This document shows positions 23,422-35,949 of a DNA stretch of 64,000 nucleotides, one piece after another. Below the pieces are notes generated by a model. It did no database searches and was not told where the DNA came from. It saw nothing but the letters and a program-made list of their open reading frames with translations. The DNA is from an uncultured Actinomycetes bacterium. GTDB taxonomy: Bacteria > Actinomycetota > Acidimicrobiia > Acidimicrobiales > Microtrichaceae. Position 1 is the first letter of the stretch, and each line of letters opens with the position of its first letter. The position numbers were made by a program, and so were the translations under genes. Where the stretch lies: the NCBI GenBank assembly GCA_903925745.1, contig CAIYGQ010000174.1:26427-90426 (forward strand), in the 5' to 3' direction.

Positions 23422-24300
23422 TCAGGCCGGTCGGACGACGACCCGACGGCGGGGCTCCTCGCCCTCGGAGGCCGACTCCACCCCGTCCAGCCCGGCGATG
23501 GTGTCGTGCACGATCTTGCGGTCGTTGCTCGACATCACCTCGAACGGAATCGTCACGCCCTCTTCCCGAGCCCGTTCCGCCGTGGTGACGACGAACGACT
23601 CGAGCGCCGCCCGCCGAGTGGCCCGGACGCCGGCCACGTCGACCTGGACCTTGCCGTACTCGCGGTCGTGGGCCTCGCGTTGCACGACGTGGCGAGCGAT
23701 CTCCTGCAGGGCGTCGAGCGTGTGCAGTCCGGGACCGATGAGGAGGCCAACCTCGCTCCCGTCGACGTCGATCCGGAGGACGTTGTCCTCGGTCAACTCC
23801 GCCGACACCGTCGTCTCGAGGCCGATCGCCTCGGAGAGACCGGCGAAGAACCGCTCGGCCACCGCCTCCTGTTCACTGGCTTCCATCATCGTTCGCTCCT
23901 TCGTCGGTCGCCTGTCCTGATCACGATCTGGTCGGTCATCGGTCGTCGGGGAGCGACCCGAATCAGAACCAGCACCGGTGGCCGCCGACCCGGTCGACTT
24001 CCGTCGAGGCGGTCGGTCCCCCTGCCGCTCCTGTCGTTCCCCGCCCTTCTGGGCAACTCCGCTCCGACCCTTGGATCGCCCGCCATCCTGCTTGCGGCGG
24101 GCTCGGTCCTGCTTCGGGGGCGGCGCCTTCGGGGCGATCCGGGCCCGCACACGGGCCTCGCCCCGGGTCCGGCCGAACAGGCCCTGCTTCGGTGTCTCCA
24201 GCACCTCGAACTCGGCGTCGACCTCATCGATCCCGAGTTCGTCCAGAGCCAGTTCCCGTGCCTCCTCGACGGACTTCGCCGTCACCTCGATCCACTCCAC
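23422..24300 (-). CDS. jag: RNA-binding protein Jag/KhpB
   Basis: The 292-residue product has a Jag-N domain (about 1-50, EVTAKSVEEARELALDELG), a disordered, highly charged linker (about 55-140), a KH domain (DGSEVGLLIGPGLHTLDALQ, with GLLIGPGLHT in place of the usual GxxG loop) and a C-terminal R3H domain (NDRKIVHDTI). KhpB/Jag proteins bind RNA and influence cell elongation and division, and are commonly encoded next to yidC, as here. The linker is longer than usual. The start is GTG at 24300. Confidence 0.93.
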   Translation of the reverse strand: MEWIEVTAKSVEEARELALDELGIDEVDAEFEVLETPKQGLFGRTRGEARVRARIAPKAPPPKQDRARRKQDGGRSKGRSGVAQKGGERQERQGDRPPRRKSTGSAATGAGSDSGRSPTTDDRPDRDQDRRPTKERTMMEASEQEAVAERFFAGLSEAIGLETTVSAELTEDNVLRIDVDGSEVGLLIGPGLHTLDALQEIARHVVQREAHDREYGKVQVDVAGVRATRRAALESFVVTTAERAREEGVTIPFEVMSSNDRKIVHDTIAGLDGVESASEGEEPRRRVVVRPA

Positions 24301-24388
24301 GTCCTACGTCACTCCTCGTCTCGTCCGTCGCCTCGTGGCGACGGGCCCGGCCGTCGGCACTCGTTCGCCTCGGCCACGCTCGTGTCGG

Positions 24389-25537
24389 TCACTCTCCACT
24401 CCGCCTCGGCTGGCCCGACCGGCGCGTGCTCCCCGATCCGGACTTGCGGCCCGCAGTCCGACCCGCGCCGTTCTGGGTCCGCTTCGAACCGCCGGATCCA
24501 CCGCCCGCCTTGGAACCCCCGCCGGCGGACTTCCCGTTGGACGACGTCGACGATCCGTTCCGGTCCGTTCCGCCCCTGCCTGACCGGTCCTTCCCGGGAC
24601 CGTTACCGGAGCCCTTGGCCGAGGACTTCTTGGAGCCCGCAACCTTGCCGCCCTCCTGGTCCTCACCGTCCCCGGCCGACCGGTCCGCGGACTTCTTCGA
24701 GGTCCGGTCCGAGGAGGGCTCGTCGTCGTCCTTGTAGACAGATCGAGTGATGTAGGCGTTCGTCCCGATGCGACAGAAGTTCTGGGTGCACCAGTAGAGG
24801 GCCAGACCCGCCGGGAACCCGAAGGAGAAGATCGGCAGGAAGAACGGCATGATCTTCATGATCATCTGCTGCTGCGGGTTGGCGGCGGCGTTCTTGTTCC
24901 GGGCCTGCAGCTGCCGGTTCTGGTACACCCCCGTCACCAACATGACGAGCAACAGAAGCAAGTACGGGATGGCAATGACCAGGCTGGCTCGCAACGCCTG
25001 ACTCGCCGACAACGACAGGTCCATCCCCAAGAAGTTCATGTCGTTCGTCTGGGAGAGCGACTCGTACAGTTGGGTCCCCGGGTTCAGGTGCAACGGCCGG
25101 AAGTTCTGGTTCTCGTAGACCCACGGAGTGAGCGTGAGGTTCCGTTGGACCTGACCGGCGATCTCGCCAACTCCGCTACCATTCCCACCGACCCGGTTCG
25201 TGAGTCCGCTGAGCAACTGGTACATGATGATGAACACGGGCATCTGGGCGAGGATCGGGAGGCAGCCCCCCAGGGGGTTGATCTGGTTCTCCCGGTAGAA
25301 CTTCATCAGCTCCTCGTTGAGCTTCTCCCGGTCGTCCTTGTACTTGGCCTGCAGCCGCTTCATCTCAGGCTGGAGCCGCTGCATCTGCAGCATGGACTTC
25401 GTGCTCTTCACCGTCAGCGGAGTGATCAGGACCATGACCAGCACGGTCAGGAGCATGATCGAGACGCCGTAGCTGGGGATCAACGTGTAGAAGAAGTTGA
25501 GGACCGATCCGATCAGGTCGAAGAACCCCTCGAACAT
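24389..25537 (-). CDS. yidC: Membrane protein insertase YidC
   Basis: The 382-residue Oxa1/YidC protein has hydrophobic segments at roughly 1-45 (including SIMLLTVLVMVLITPLTVKS), around residue 100 (LPILAQMPVFIIMYQLL), near 185-205 and near 235-255 (PFFLPIFSFGFPAGLALYW). It inserts and folds inner-membrane proteins alone or with Sec. The last 110 or so residues are a soluble Ser/Gly/Lys/Arg-rich tail that may bind ribosomes, longer than in most homologues. The ATG at 25537 overlaps the yidD stop by one base (TGATG); a TTG directly ahead is less likely. Confidence 0.95.
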   Translation of the reverse strand: MFEGFFDLIGSVLNFFYTLIPSYGVSIMLLTVLVMVLITPLTVKSTKSMLQMQRLQPEMKRLQAKYKDDREKLNEELMKFYRENQINPLGGCLPILAQMPVFIIMYQLLSGLTNRVGGNGSGVGEIAGQVQRNLTLTPWVYENQNFRPLHLNPGTQLYESLSQTNDMNFLGMDLSLSASQALRASLVIAIPYLLLLLVMLVTGVYQNRQLQARNKNAAANPQQQMIMKIMPFFLPIFSFGFPAGLALYWCTQNFCRIGTNAYITRSVYKDDDEPSSDRTSKKSADRSAGDGEDQEGGKVAGSKKSSAKGSGNGPGKDRSGRGGTDRNGSSTSSNGKSAGGGSKAGGGSGGSKRTQNGAGRTAGRKSGSGSTRRSGQPRRSGE

Positions 25538-25854
25538 CAAGACACCTGCTCTCGTTCGGTCGTGCGATCATCCGACCCGGCCGCGGGAGCCTCGTCCCGA
25601 CCGGCGGTGACTGTTGGCGCAGGGACCGGGTCGTAGCCCTGCGTTCCCCAGGGGTGACAACGTCCAATGCGCCTGATCGCCAACCAGGAACCACGGATCG
25701 CCCCGTGTGACTGGAGCGCCTCGATCGCGTACGCCGAACAACTCGGGTCGTGACGACAGGGCGAAGGACGGCCGGCGGCCACGTACTGGTAGGCGCGGAT
25801 CGGTCCGACGAGCACCCGCGCCCCGATCTTCGTCGCCGATTGATCACCCATCAC
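25537..25854 (-). CDS. yidD: Membrane protein insertion efficiency factor YidD
   Basis: This small protein (105 residues) has the YidD signature: an amphipathic N-terminus (RVLVGPIRAYQYVAAGR), CRHDPSCSAYAIEALQSHG with the conserved cysteines, and IGRCHPWG. YidD assists YidC-dependent membrane insertion at the inner face of the membrane. Its GTG overlaps the rnpA stop by four bases; an ATG one codon on (25851) is also possible. The C-terminal 35 residues are not conserved. Confidence 0.93.
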   Translation of the reverse strand: MMGDQSATKIGARVLVGPIRAYQYVAAGRPSPCRHDPSCSAYAIEALQSHGAIRGSWLAIRRIGRCHPWGTQGYDPVPAPTVTAGRDEAPAAGSDDRTTEREQVS

Positions 25855-26198
25855 TCATCGCCCGTTCCGAATCGACCGAAGGCCGCGAACACGGCGGTCC
25901 GGAGTTCGTCGTACGTCGCGTCCGTCGCTGCAGGACGCACGACCACCAGGTACCAACCCGGTGGGCACCCCCGTTCGACGAGCAACTCGGTGAGGGCCGC
26001 CCGGAGTCGGCGACGGACACGGTTGCGCCGCACCGCCGAGCCGACACGGCGCGAGGACGCGAAGGCGAGACCGATGCCGTCGGCGGGAGGAACCGGTGGA
26101 CCGCCGGAGCGAACCACGGTGAACCATCGGCAGCCGGCCCGGTCACCGGATCGGCGGAACGAACGAAACGTCGCACGAGACGTGATCCGATGGATCAA
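25851..26198 (-). CDS. rnpA: Ribonuclease P protein component
   Basis: The 115-residue protein carries the RNase P signature [10 protein letters not shown] (Arg58-Asn59-Arg60) and an N-terminal beta-sheet region with many basic residues. It helps the M1 RNA process the 5' ends of tRNAs. The start codon is TTG at 26198, overlapping the rpmH stop by four bases (TTGA), the typical rpmH-rnpA coupling. Confidence 0.95.
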   Translation of the reverse strand: MIHRITSRATFRSFRRSGDRAGCRWFTVVRSGGPPVPPADGIGLAFASSRRVGSAVRRNRVRRRLRAALTELLVERGCPPGWYLVVVRPAATDATYDELRTAVFAAFGRFGTGDE

Positions 26199-26329
26199 GC
26201 CGAGAGACGGTGCCGGCCCTTCCGGCGCCGGTTCTTGAGGATCGCTCGCCCGGCGCGAGTTGACATACGGTGCCGGAACCCGTGCTTGCGGGCTCGGCGA
26301 CGCTTGTTCGGCTGGTAGGTGCGCTTCAC
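26195..26329 (-). CDS. rpmH: Large-subunit ribosomal protein bL34
   Basis: The 44-residue protein begins [17 protein letters not shown] and ends GRHRLSA, a textbook L34. It is highly basic and binds 23S rRNA. It starts with GTG at 26329 and its stop overlaps the TTG of rnpA. The gene is the first of the rpmH-rnpA-yidD-yidC-jag-rsmG minus-strand run that diverges from dnaA. Confidence 0.98.
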   Translation of the reverse strand: MKRTYQPNKRRRARKHGFRHRMSTRAGRAILKNRRRKGRHRLSA

Positions 26330-26775
26330 GTCGGTCTCCGCTCCGTTCCTACCGGACCCCACGGGCGTGGAACCTGGCCACCGGTCCGGTTGCCCCGGTC
26401 CGACCCGCTCAGCAGGATCGGGGTGGTCGGCCGGAGCAGGCCGATGTTAGGGCCTCACCCGCACCACCGCCACTCCGGCCGGACCGGGTGTCGCCGCGCC
26501 GCCAGCGAAGCGAGGACCTGTGGACAGTTCGACCACCCTCGTACTTCGAGTGAACTGCACACCACGAAGAGTGATGTGACGTGTGTAACGATCGCGTTTG
26601 CGAGCGCATCATCGTCCGGGTAGGTTCCGCCGAAACCCGCACCACGACAGGGGAGTTCCGGGTTTTCCACAAGCTGGCGCCGGTGGATCCGGTGTCCACA
26701 GGTGTGGAACGCCCTGTGGACACGAGACGGGCGAGACCGGCGAGACGCGCGAGATGAGCGCGAGATGAGAGGGAC
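26330..26775. other. rpmH-dnaA intergenic region with DnaA-box cluster (origin candidate 1)
   Basis: This 446-base non-coding stretch separates divergent rpmH and dnaA. DnaA-box-like sites: TGTGGACAG 26519-26527, TTTTCCACA 26663-26671, GTGTCCACA 26692-26700 and TGTGGACAC 26715-26723; these match TTGTCCACA at eight or so positions. A minus-strand TAACAT at 26444-26449 may be the rpmH -10. No small gene was found. Confidence 0.6.
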
Positions 26776-28179
26776 GTGGTGTCGAACACCGAGGCCGACG
26801 AGATCTGGGGCGCGGTGTCGAGCGTGCTCAGCGCCCAGTTGCAGCCGGGGACGTGGCGGTCCCTCTTCGAGGACGTCCGCGTCGACGACCTGGTCGACGA
26901 CACCCTCACCATCACCGTGCCGAGCCAGGTCGCCCGCAGCCGGATCGAGCGGAAGTTCGCCGGGCTGATCGAGGACGCCCTGGAGGACCAGGGCCACGGT
27001 GACATCCAGGTCGTCGTCGAGGTCGAGGTGGAGGACCGGGATCCCGACGACCTCAGCGGACTCGAGGCGGCCGGCGGGGCTGGTGTTCCTGTCACCGAAC
27101 CCGTCTCGCCCGCCGACGGGGACGACTCACCGCCGGACCGGTCGCCGACCAACAGCATCCCGAGCAGCCAGCTGACCTTCGACACGTTCGTGACGGGACC
27201 GTCGAACCGCTTCGCCCATGCCGCCGCGCTGTCGGTCGCCGAGACACCTGCCCGCAGTTACAACCCGCTGTTCATCTACGGCCAGGCCGGACTGGGCAAG
27301 ACCCATCTGCTCCAGGCCATCGCCCACTACATCCGCCAGAACTACCCCGGGTACGTGATCCGCTACATCTCGACCGAGACCCTGTTGAACGAATTCCTGG
27401 TCGCGATCCGTCGGAACACCCAACAGGAGTTCAAGCAGCGGTACCGCGAGATCGACGTGCTCCTGGTCGACGACATCCAGTTCATCGAGGGCAAGGAGCA
27501 GCTCCAGGAGGAGTTCTTCCACACCTTCAACACGCTGCACGGCGACCAGCGGCAGATCGTCCTGTCATCGGACCGCCCACCCGATGCCATCGCCACCCTG
27601 GAGGACCGCCTCCGCAGCCGGTTCAAGTGGGGCCTGATCACCGACATCCAACCGCCCGATTTCGAGACCCGGCTCGCCATCCTCCAGAAGAAGGGGGAGC
27701 AGTCCGGATCGACCGCGCCGCCGGACGTACTGGACTTCATCGCCACGAACATCACCTACAACATCCGGGAACTCGAGGGTGCCCTCATCCGGGTCAACGC
27801 CTACGCCACCCTCAACGACACCGAGTTGACGGTCGATCTGGCGAACGAGATCCTCGCCGACACGATCGCCTCGACGAAGCCACGCCTGATCACACCGACC
27901 TTGATCCTGGACCAGACCGCCGAGATGTTCGGCCTCACGGTGGAGCAACTCACGTCGAAGAGCCGCACCCGGGACCTGGTCCACGCCCGACAGATCGGCA
28001 TGTACGTCTGTCGGGAACTGACGGACCTCTCGTACCCGCAGATCGCCAAGGAGTTCGGCGGGCGGGACCACACGACGGTCATCCACGCCTACGAGAAGGT
28101 GTCGACCCGGATGAAGGACAAGCACAAGACCTACGAGGACGTCACCAGCCTGATCCAACAGATCCTCTCGAGCGGGTGA
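26776..28179 (+). CDS. dnaA: Chromosomal replication initiator DnaA
   Basis: The 467-residue protein has domain I (about 1-85, WGAVSSVLSAQLQP...), a linker, an AAA+ domain with Walker A GQAGLGKTHLLQAIAHY and Walker B VLLVDDIQFI, and the domain-IV DNA-binding signature (CRELTDLSYPQIAKEFGG, RDHTTVIHA). It binds DnaA boxes to melt oriC. Two GTGs at 26776 and 26779 can serve as start, after GAGAGGGA. DnaA boxes lie on both sides of the gene, consistent with origin location and autoregulation. Confidence 0.98.
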   Translation: MVSNTEADEIWGAVSSVLSAQLQPGTWRSLFEDVRVDDLVDDTLTITVPSQVARSRIERKFAGLIEDALEDQGHGDIQVVVEVEVEDRDPDDLSGLEAAGGAGVPVTEPVSPADGDDSPPDRSPTNSIPSSQLTFDTFVTGPSNRFAHAAALSVAETPARSYNPLFIYGQAGLGKTHLLQAIAHYIRQNYPGYVIRYISTETLLNEFLVAIRRNTQQEFKQRYREIDVLLVDDIQFIEGKEQLQEEFFHTFNTLHGDQRQIVLSSDRPPDAIATLEDRLRSRFKWGLITDIQPPDFETRLAILQKKGEQSGSTAPPDVLDFIATNITYNIRELEGALIRVNAYATLNDTELTVDLANEILADTIASTKPRLITPTLILDQTAEMFGLTVEQLTSKSRTRDLVHARQIGMYVCRELTDLSYPQIAKEFGGRDHTTVIHAYEKVSTRMKDKHKTYEDVTSLIQQILSSG

Positions 28180-28506
28180 TCACGACGCCGGCCCCGAGCC
28201 TGGAGCCCGGGAGATGGATCGCGCTGGAAGGGGAGTGGGGTCGCGACACGGCGGGAGGGGAATCGCGACATCCGGAGAGCGTGATCGCGATCAGGGCGCG
28301 CAGTGGATCCACCGACCATTCGCGGGACCGGATCCACAGGGCCAACCGTGGCGACGGGCCCGGCTGTGGATCCACCGGGATGGTTGTGGACGGCCAGACC
28401 GGGCCAGGACAGGGCTGCGCTAGGTTTCCCACAATCCACAACCACTACTTCTACGACCACCGGTGTCAGACCACATCAACAGCAGTCGTGGGGAAAGCGA
28501 GACAAG
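28180..28506. other. dnaA-dnaN intergenic region (origin candidate 2)
   Basis: This 327-base gap has no gene. Between 28300 and 28445 it holds a run of DnaA-box-like words on both strands: GGATCCACA (28331-28339), TGTGGATCC (28365-28373), TGTGGACGG (28385-28393), TTTCCCACA (28425-28433) and CAATCCACA (28432-28440). Many actinobacterial origins lie in this gap. The boxes are near-matches rather than exact. Confidence 0.6.
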
Positions 28507-29598
28507 GTGAAGTTCCGCTGCGAACGTGACGTCCTCGTCGAGGCGCTGACCGCAGCGAGTCGCGCATCGAGTTCGAAGGCACAGCTCCGTGTGCTGTCCG
28601 GATTGCGTCTGGACCTGGTCGGCGACCGTCTCCGGGTGACGGGTTCGGACCTGGAGATCACGATCAGCGTGGAGGTGGAGGTCGCAGGTGGAGGGGACGG
28701 CATCGCCGTGCTGCCGGCCAAGTTGGTCACCGACATCGTGAGGAACCTGGAGCCCGGTGCGGTCGAGGTCGAGACCGGGCCCGAGCGGTCCCGGATCAGC
28801 GGCGGCCGCTCGGAGTTCTCGCTGAACGCCATTCCCCACGACGAATTCCCGAATCCACCCGAGTTGGACGGTGAGGTGGTCACCCTCGCCACGGAACAGC
28901 TCGCTGACGGCCTGCGACAGGTCGTCGGGGCGGCGTCGAACGACGAGTCGCGGCGGGTGCTGACCGGTGTCCTGCTGGCGGCGGAGACCGACGGCCTGCG
29001 GATGGTGTCGACGGACTCCTACCGGCTGGCCTTTCGGGAGTTCCCCGGGACAACCGTGCTCCAGGCCGGCCAGCGCGTGAACGTCCCGTCACGTGCCCTG
29101 CAGGAACTCACCCGGTCACTCGAGTCGGGTGACCAGGTGGAGGTCGTGCTGTCCGACAACATGGTCTCGTTCCGTGTCGGCGGATTCCACCTGTCGTCCT
29201 GGTTGATCAAGGAGGACTTCCCTGACTACGCGAAGCTGATCCCCGGTGACATGCCGAACCAGCTGCGCGTGGATCGACAGGTGCTGCAGGACGCCATCCG
29301 ACGGGTACGTCTGATGGCCAGGAACAACAGCCCGATCCGGCTGGAGATGTCCGAGACGGGTCTCCGGTTGAGCGCCCAGAACCCCGAGGACGGCGAGGCG
29401 TCCGAGGAAGTCGACGCCAAGTACGACGGGGAGTCCCTCACCGTGGCGTTCAACCCCGAGTACCTGATGGACGGCCTCGAGGTGATCGCGGCCGACGAGG
29501 TGGTGCTCCAGACGAGGGACCCGCAGAAGCCGGCGGTGCTCCGCCCCACCGACTCCCAGGACTACCTCTACCTGCTCATGCCGGTCCGGGTGTCCTGA
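28507..29598 (+). CDS. dnaN: DNA polymerase III beta sliding clamp
   Basis: The 363-residue protein is three repeated clamp domains (start MKFRCERDVLVEAL; DSYRLAFREF; ending YLYLLMPVRVS). It encircles DNA and tethers the replicase. I start it at the GTG at 28507, in the normal position for the family; the frame is open to 28303 but that part is DnaA-box DNA. It is followed by recF after 19 bases. Confidence 0.98.
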   Translation: MKFRCERDVLVEALTAASRASSSKAQLRVLSGLRLDLVGDRLRVTGSDLEITISVEVEVAGGGDGIAVLPAKLVTDIVRNLEPGAVEVETGPERSRISGGRSEFSLNAIPHDEFPNPPELDGEVVTLATEQLADGLRQVVGAASNDESRRVLTGVLLAAETDGLRMVSTDSYRLAFREFPGTTVLQAGQRVNVPSRALQELTRSLESGDQVEVVLSDNMVSFRVGGFHLSSWLIKEDFPDYAKLIPGDMPNQLRVDRQVLQDAIRRVRLMARNNSPIRLEMSETGLRLSAQNPEDGEASEEVDAKYDGESLTVAFNPEYLMDGLEVIAADEVVLQTRDPQKPAVLRPTDSQDYLYLLMPVRVS

Positions 29599-29617
29599 GT
29601 CCGGCCGACCCAGCGGG

Positions 29618-30721
29618 GTGCACGTCCACCGAACCTGGCTCCGGAACTTCCGTTCACACGGGTCCGCCGACCTGACCTGGGACCCCGGTGTCAACCTGAT
29701 CGTGGGTCCGAACGGGTCGGGGAAGACCAACCTGGTCGAGGCGATCGCGTTCCTGTCGACCGGTCGGTCCTTCCGGGGCGCTCCCGTCGACGCGCTCACG
29801 ACCGTCGGATCGGAGGGTTCGACGGTCCGGGCCGAGGTCGACCACGGCGAGCGGCGCCAGCTGGTCGAGATCGATCTCCCGGTGCGGGGCCGGACCCGCA
29901 CTCAGGTGAACCGCCAGCGGGTCTCGAGGCGACGGGACCTGCTGGAGGTCCTGCAGGTGACGGTCTTCGGACCGGACGACCTGGAACTCGTGAAGGGCGG
30001 GCCGGGGGAGCGGCGGAACTTCCTCGACGAGGTGGTCGTCCAGCTGCGCCCGGCGGACGAACTCGTTGTGGCCGACTGGGAGCGGGCCCTGCGGCAGCGG
30101 AACTCGTTCCTCAAGCAGGCCCGAGGCCGGTTGGACGGGGACGCAACGCTCACCCTGGACGTGTGGGACACGAAGGCAGCGGTCGCCGGCGCCGAGGTGC
30201 ACGGCCTTCGACGCCGTCTGGTCGAGCGACTGGAACCCTACGTGGCCACCGCCTACGGGCAGGTGTCCCGGGGACGGGGCGAGGCGAGCGGCGACACGGT
30301 GGAACTGGGACTGATCCCCGGGTGGTCGGGCGATGCGGAACTCGGCGAGGCCCTGCGCCGGGCCCGGGATGACGACCTCCGTCGGGGTGTCACGACGGTG
30401 GGACCGCATCGCGACGACCTCTCGGTCCTGTTGGCCGGGTTGCCCACGAGGACGCACGCATCCCAGGGCGAGCAGCGGTGCGTGGCGCTGGCGCTCCGGC
30501 TGGCGGCCCACCGCCTGGTGACCGAGACTCGGGACCAGGCGCCCGTGCTCGTGCTGGACGACGTGTTCTCGGAGCTCGACGACGACCGGGCGGCGGCCCT
30601 GGTGCATGCGCTGCCGGTGGGACAGACGTTCATCACGTCGGCGACCGGTGCCCCTCCGGGAGTGATTCCGGATCACGTGGTCCGACTGTCCGACGGACAC
30701 GTCGTGGCTGACGACCGGTAG
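29618..30721 (+). CDS. recF: DNA replication and repair protein RecF
   Basis: The 367-residue ABC-type ATPase has Walker A GPNGSGKTNLVEAI, the conserved FRSH motif near the start, signature region SQGEQRCVALALRLA and Walker B VLVLDDVFSELD. RecF loads RecA at gaps with RecO and RecR. GTG start at 29618. Its stop codon TAG forms part of the TAGCGT preceding the next gene. Confidence 0.97.
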   Translation: MHVHRTWLRNFRSHGSADLTWDPGVNLIVGPNGSGKTNLVEAIAFLSTGRSFRGAPVDALTTVGSEGSTVRAEVDHGERRQLVEIDLPVRGRTRTQVNRQRVSRRRDLLEVLQVTVFGPDDLELVKGGPGERRNFLDEVVVQLRPADELVVADWERALRQRNSFLKQARGRLDGDATLTLDVWDTKAAVAGAEVHGLRRRLVERLEPYVATAYGQVSRGRGEASGDTVELGLIPGWSGDAELGEALRRARDDDLRRGVTTVGPHRDDLSVLLAGLPTRTHASQGEQRCVALALRLAAHRLVTETRDQAPVLVLDDVFSELDDDRAAALVHALPVGQTFITSATGAPPGVIPDHVVRLSDGHVVADDR

Positions 30722-30724
30722 CGT
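30719..30724 (+). promoter_or_regulatory. -10 hexamer TAGCGT, leaderless arrangement (dciA)
   Basis: TAGCGT begins with the recF stop codon and lies six bases before the GTG of the DUF721 gene at 30731. Confidence 0.4.
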
Positions 30725-30730
30725 CCGGGC

Positions 30731-31069
30731 GTGGCCATCGAACCCCTGCCGTCGTCGCGTCGACCCGTCCGCTCCGTGGCTGATTCGATCGATCGGGTCC
30801 GCCTGGCGCTCGGTCTGTCGCGGCCCGACACGTTCGCGACGATCGAGGAGCACTGGACCCAACTGGTGGGTTCGCAACTCGCCGAGCTGTGTCGACCCGA
30901 CTCCCTGCGGGGCGGACGTCTGGTGGTGGCGACCGAGGTTCCGGCGGCGGCCGAACGACTCCGGTGGCAGTCGCGCGACCTGGTCGCCGCGATCGCCGAC
31001 CTGTGCGCCGACACCGGCGCGGTCGAACGGGTGGAGGTGCGGGTTCGGGGGGCCGTTCCGGACCCCTGA
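30731..31069 (+). CDS. dciA: DUF721 / DciA-family helicase operator
   Basis: The 112-residue protein is of the DUF721/DciA family (IEEHWTQLVGSQLAELCRPD, LVVATEVPAAAERLRWQ), found between recF and gyrB in most Actinobacteria. DciA proteins bind DnaB and are thought to replace DnaC as helicase loader; this genome encodes DnaB in the same window. The GTG start follows a TAGCGT after six bases, giving a probable second promoter within the dnaN-recF-dciA-gyrB run. Confidence 0.9.
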   Translation: MAIEPLPSSRRPVRSVADSIDRVRLALGLSRPDTFATIEEHWTQLVGSQLAELCRPDSLRGGRLVVATEVPAAAERLRWQSRDLVAAIADLCADTGAVERVEVRVRGAVPDP

Positions 31070-33253
<2,184 letters not shown>

Positions 33254-33333
33254 CCGTCCCGATCGGCGACCGGGACCCACCTTCGAGGGCCGCACCGACC
33301 CGGCGGCCCTCCGAGCACACGACAGGACCCAGC

Positions 33334-35949
33334 ATGAGCGACGACCAGAACGACGGATCCACTCCGGAACCCGAGGAGTCCGTCGACGGACCGGGGGCGG
33401 TCGCGACCACGGACGAGGACCTGCTCGCGGGCTCGATCGAGCCGATCGAGATCCAACAGGAGATGGAGCAGTCCTTCCTGGACTACGCCATGTCGGTCAT
33501 CGTCGCCCGGGCCCTGCCCGATGTCCGGGACGGCCTGAAGCCGGTGCACCGGCGGATCCTGTGGGCGATGCACGAGGGCGGACTCCGCCCCGATCGGAAC
33601 CACCGCAAGTGCGCGACGGTCGTCGGCGACGTCATCGGCAAGTACCACCCCCACGGTGACTCCGCCGTCTACGACGCGCTGGTCCGCATGGGCCAGGACT
33701 TCTCGCTGCGTCACCCGCTCGTCGACCCGCACGGGAACTTCGGTTCGCCCTCGGACCCACCCGCCGCCTACCGCTACACGGAGTGCCGGCTCACCGCGCT
33801 CGCCATGCAGATGCTGGCCGACATCGACGAGGACACCGTCGACTTCGTCCCGAACTTCGACGGCTCGACCGAGGAACCGACGGTCCTGCCCGCCCGGTTC
33901 CCGAACCTGTTGGTCAACGGATCACAGGGCATCGCCGTCGGCATGGCCACCAGCATCCCGCCGCACAACCTGGGCGAGATCGTCGACGCGACGATCCACC
34001 TGATCCAGCACCCCGAGGCGACGACCGACGACCTCATGACCTTCGTGCAGGGACCCGACTTCCCGACGGGAGCCCAGATCATGGGTCGAGCCGGATTGGT
34101 CTCGGCGTTCCGGACCGGGCGGGGATCCATCAAGCTCCGCGCCCGCGCCGAGATCGAGGAGGGCGCCCGGAACGAACGCATCGTCGTCACCGAGGTCCCG
34201 TACCAGACGTCGGTCGAGCAGATCGAGGAGAAGATCGCGGAGCTGGTCAACTCGAAGGTCCTCGACGGCATCCGGGAGCTCCGCAACGAGAGCGCGCGCG
34301 GCCGGACCCGCTTCATCATCGAGTTGAAGCGTGACGCCCCGTCCAACGTGGTGCTGAACAACCTGTACAAGCACACGCCGATGCAGACCTCGTTCCCCGT
34401 GAACATGGTCGCCCTGGTCGACGGTGTGCCCCGGACCCTGACGCTGCGGGACGCGTTGGCGCACTACGTCGAGCACCAGGTCGAGGTCATCCGCCGCCGC
34501 TCGGAGTTCCGTCTCGCCAAGGCCCAGCGACGGGCACACATCGTGGAGGGCTTCCTGAAGGCCCTGGACCTGATCGAGGAGATCATCGCCGCGATCAGGG
34601 CGTCCGAGGACCGGGCGGCCGCCATCACCGCGCTCCAGGCCGAGGCCTTCGGCTTCTCGGAGATCCAGGCCACCGAGATCGTCGACATGCGACTCTCGAC
34701 GCTGACCCGTCTCGGCCGGGAGCGCCTGGAGGAGGAGATGGCGCAGCTCCGGGCGACGATCGCCGAACTCGAGGCGATCCTCGGCGACGAAGCCGTGCTC
34801 CGCGGTGTGATCGTGACCGAACTGCAGGAGGTCCGGGACGAGTTCGCCACCGAGCGGCGCTCGACCCTGGAGATCGACGAGGGCGACCTGGAGATCGAGG
34901 ACCTGATCGACGACGAGGAGGTCGTCGTGGTCATGACCTCGCGTGGCTACATCAAGACCGTGGCGGCCGATGCGTTCCGGGCCCAGAGTCGGGGCGGTGT
35001 CGGTGTGGCGGGAGCCCGCCTGAAGGACGAGGACTACGTCACCGACCTGATCCACACCTCGGCGCACGCCTTCCTGTTGTTCTTCTCGAACCGGGGTCGC
35101 GTCTACCGGCTCAAGGCCCACCGGATCCCCATGAAGGACCGGACCGCCCAGGGGATCGCGCTGGTCAACCTGTTGCAGCTGGCTCCCGGTGAGGTGATCC
35201 AGACGGTCATCGACACCCGCGACTACGAGACCAACCGGTACCTGTTGTTCGTGACGCGGACCGGCACCGTGAAGAAGACACGCTTCACGGCCTACGACTC
35301 GTCGCTGCGGAGTGGGCTGATCGCCATCGCCCTCCGTGACGACGACGAGTTGGTGCGCGTGATCCCGACCTCGGGTTCGTCCGACATCGTCCTGGTGTCG
35401 GCCTCGGGCAAGGGGATCCGATTCGCCGAGGCCGACGTGCGGGAGATGGGCCGGGCGACGACCGGCGTGCGGGGCATGCGGCTGGTCGGTGCGGACCGGG
35501 TGGTCGGGGCCGACGCCGTCACGCCGGGACAGACGATCCTGACCGTCACCGACGGTGGGTTCGGCAAGCGCACCCCGGTCGATGCGCTGTCTCGCCAGGG
35601 CCGCGGGGGTCAGGGGATGCGGGTCCATCGGATCCGGGAGGAGCGTGGCACTGTGCTCACCGGGCTGTTGGTCGAGGACGACGACCACCTGCTGCTCATC
35701 AGCGACGGGGGTGTCATCATCCGGACCTCGGCCTCGGAGATCTCGGTGCAGGGTCGTGACGCCACCGGAGTCCGGGTGATGAGCGTGGGCGAGGGCCGGG
35801 TGGCGGCGGTGGCCCGGGTTCCGGCCGGCGAGGACCCCGACGAAGGGGACCCTGACGATGCCGGCCCCGATGCAGGGCACCCGGCCGGGCAGGAACCGTC
35901 CGGCGGCCCGTCCGGCGGTGCCGATGGTGGTGACGGCACGCCGGAGTGA
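33334..35949 (+). CDS. gyrA: DNA gyrase subunit A
   Basis: The 871-residue protein has the winged-helix breakage domain with catalytic Tyr148 in AAYRYTE, a long coiled coil, and six C-terminal beta-pinwheel blades. The quinolone-resistance region [10 protein letters not shown] (106-114) carries Ser110 and Asp114, the sensitive-type residues equivalent to Escherichia coli Ser83 and Asp87. The N-terminal extension of about 35 acidic residues and the C-terminal Gly/Asp/Pro tail are not conserved. AGGA precedes the ATG. Confidence 0.98.
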   Translation: MSDDQNDGSTPEPEESVDGPGAVATTDEDLLAGSIEPIEIQQEMEQSFLDYAMSVIVARALPDVRDGLKPVHRRILWAMHEGGLRPDRNHRKCATVVGDVIGKYHPHGDSAVYDALVRMGQDFSLRHPLVDPHGNFGSPSDPPAAYRYTECRLTALAMQMLADIDEDTVDFVPNFDGSTEEPTVLPARFPNLLVNGSQGIAVGMATSIPPHNLGEIVDATIHLIQHPEATTDDLMTFVQGPDFPTGAQIMGRAGLVSAFRTGRGSIKLRARAEIEEGARNERIVVTEVPYQTSVEQIEEKIAELVNSKVLDGIRELRNESARGRTRFIIELKRDAPSNVVLNNLYKHTPMQTSFPVNMVALVDGVPRTLTLRDALAHYVEHQVEVIRRRSEFRLAKAQRRAHIVEGFLKALDLIEEIIAAIRASEDRAAAITALQAEAFGFSEIQATEIVDMRLSTLTRLGRERLEEEMAQLRATIAELEAILGDEAVLRGVIVTELQEVRDEFATERRSTLEIDEGDLEIEDLIDDEEVVVVMTSRGYIKTVAADAFRAQSRGGVGVAGARLKDEDYVTDLIHTSAHAFLLFFSNRGRVYRLKAHRIPMKDRTAQGIALVNLLQLAPGEVIQTVIDTRDYETNRYLLFVTRTGTVKKTRFTAYDSSLRSGLIAIALRDDDELVRVIPTSGSSDIVLVSASGKGIRFAEADVREMGRATTGVRGMRLVGADRVVGADAVTPGQTILTVTDGGFGKRTPVDALSRQGRGGQGMRVHRIREERGTVLTGLLVEDDDHLLLISDGGVIIRTSASEISVQGRDATGVRVMSVGEGRVAAVARVPAGEDPDEGDPDDAGPDAGHPAGQEPSGGPSGGADGGDGTPE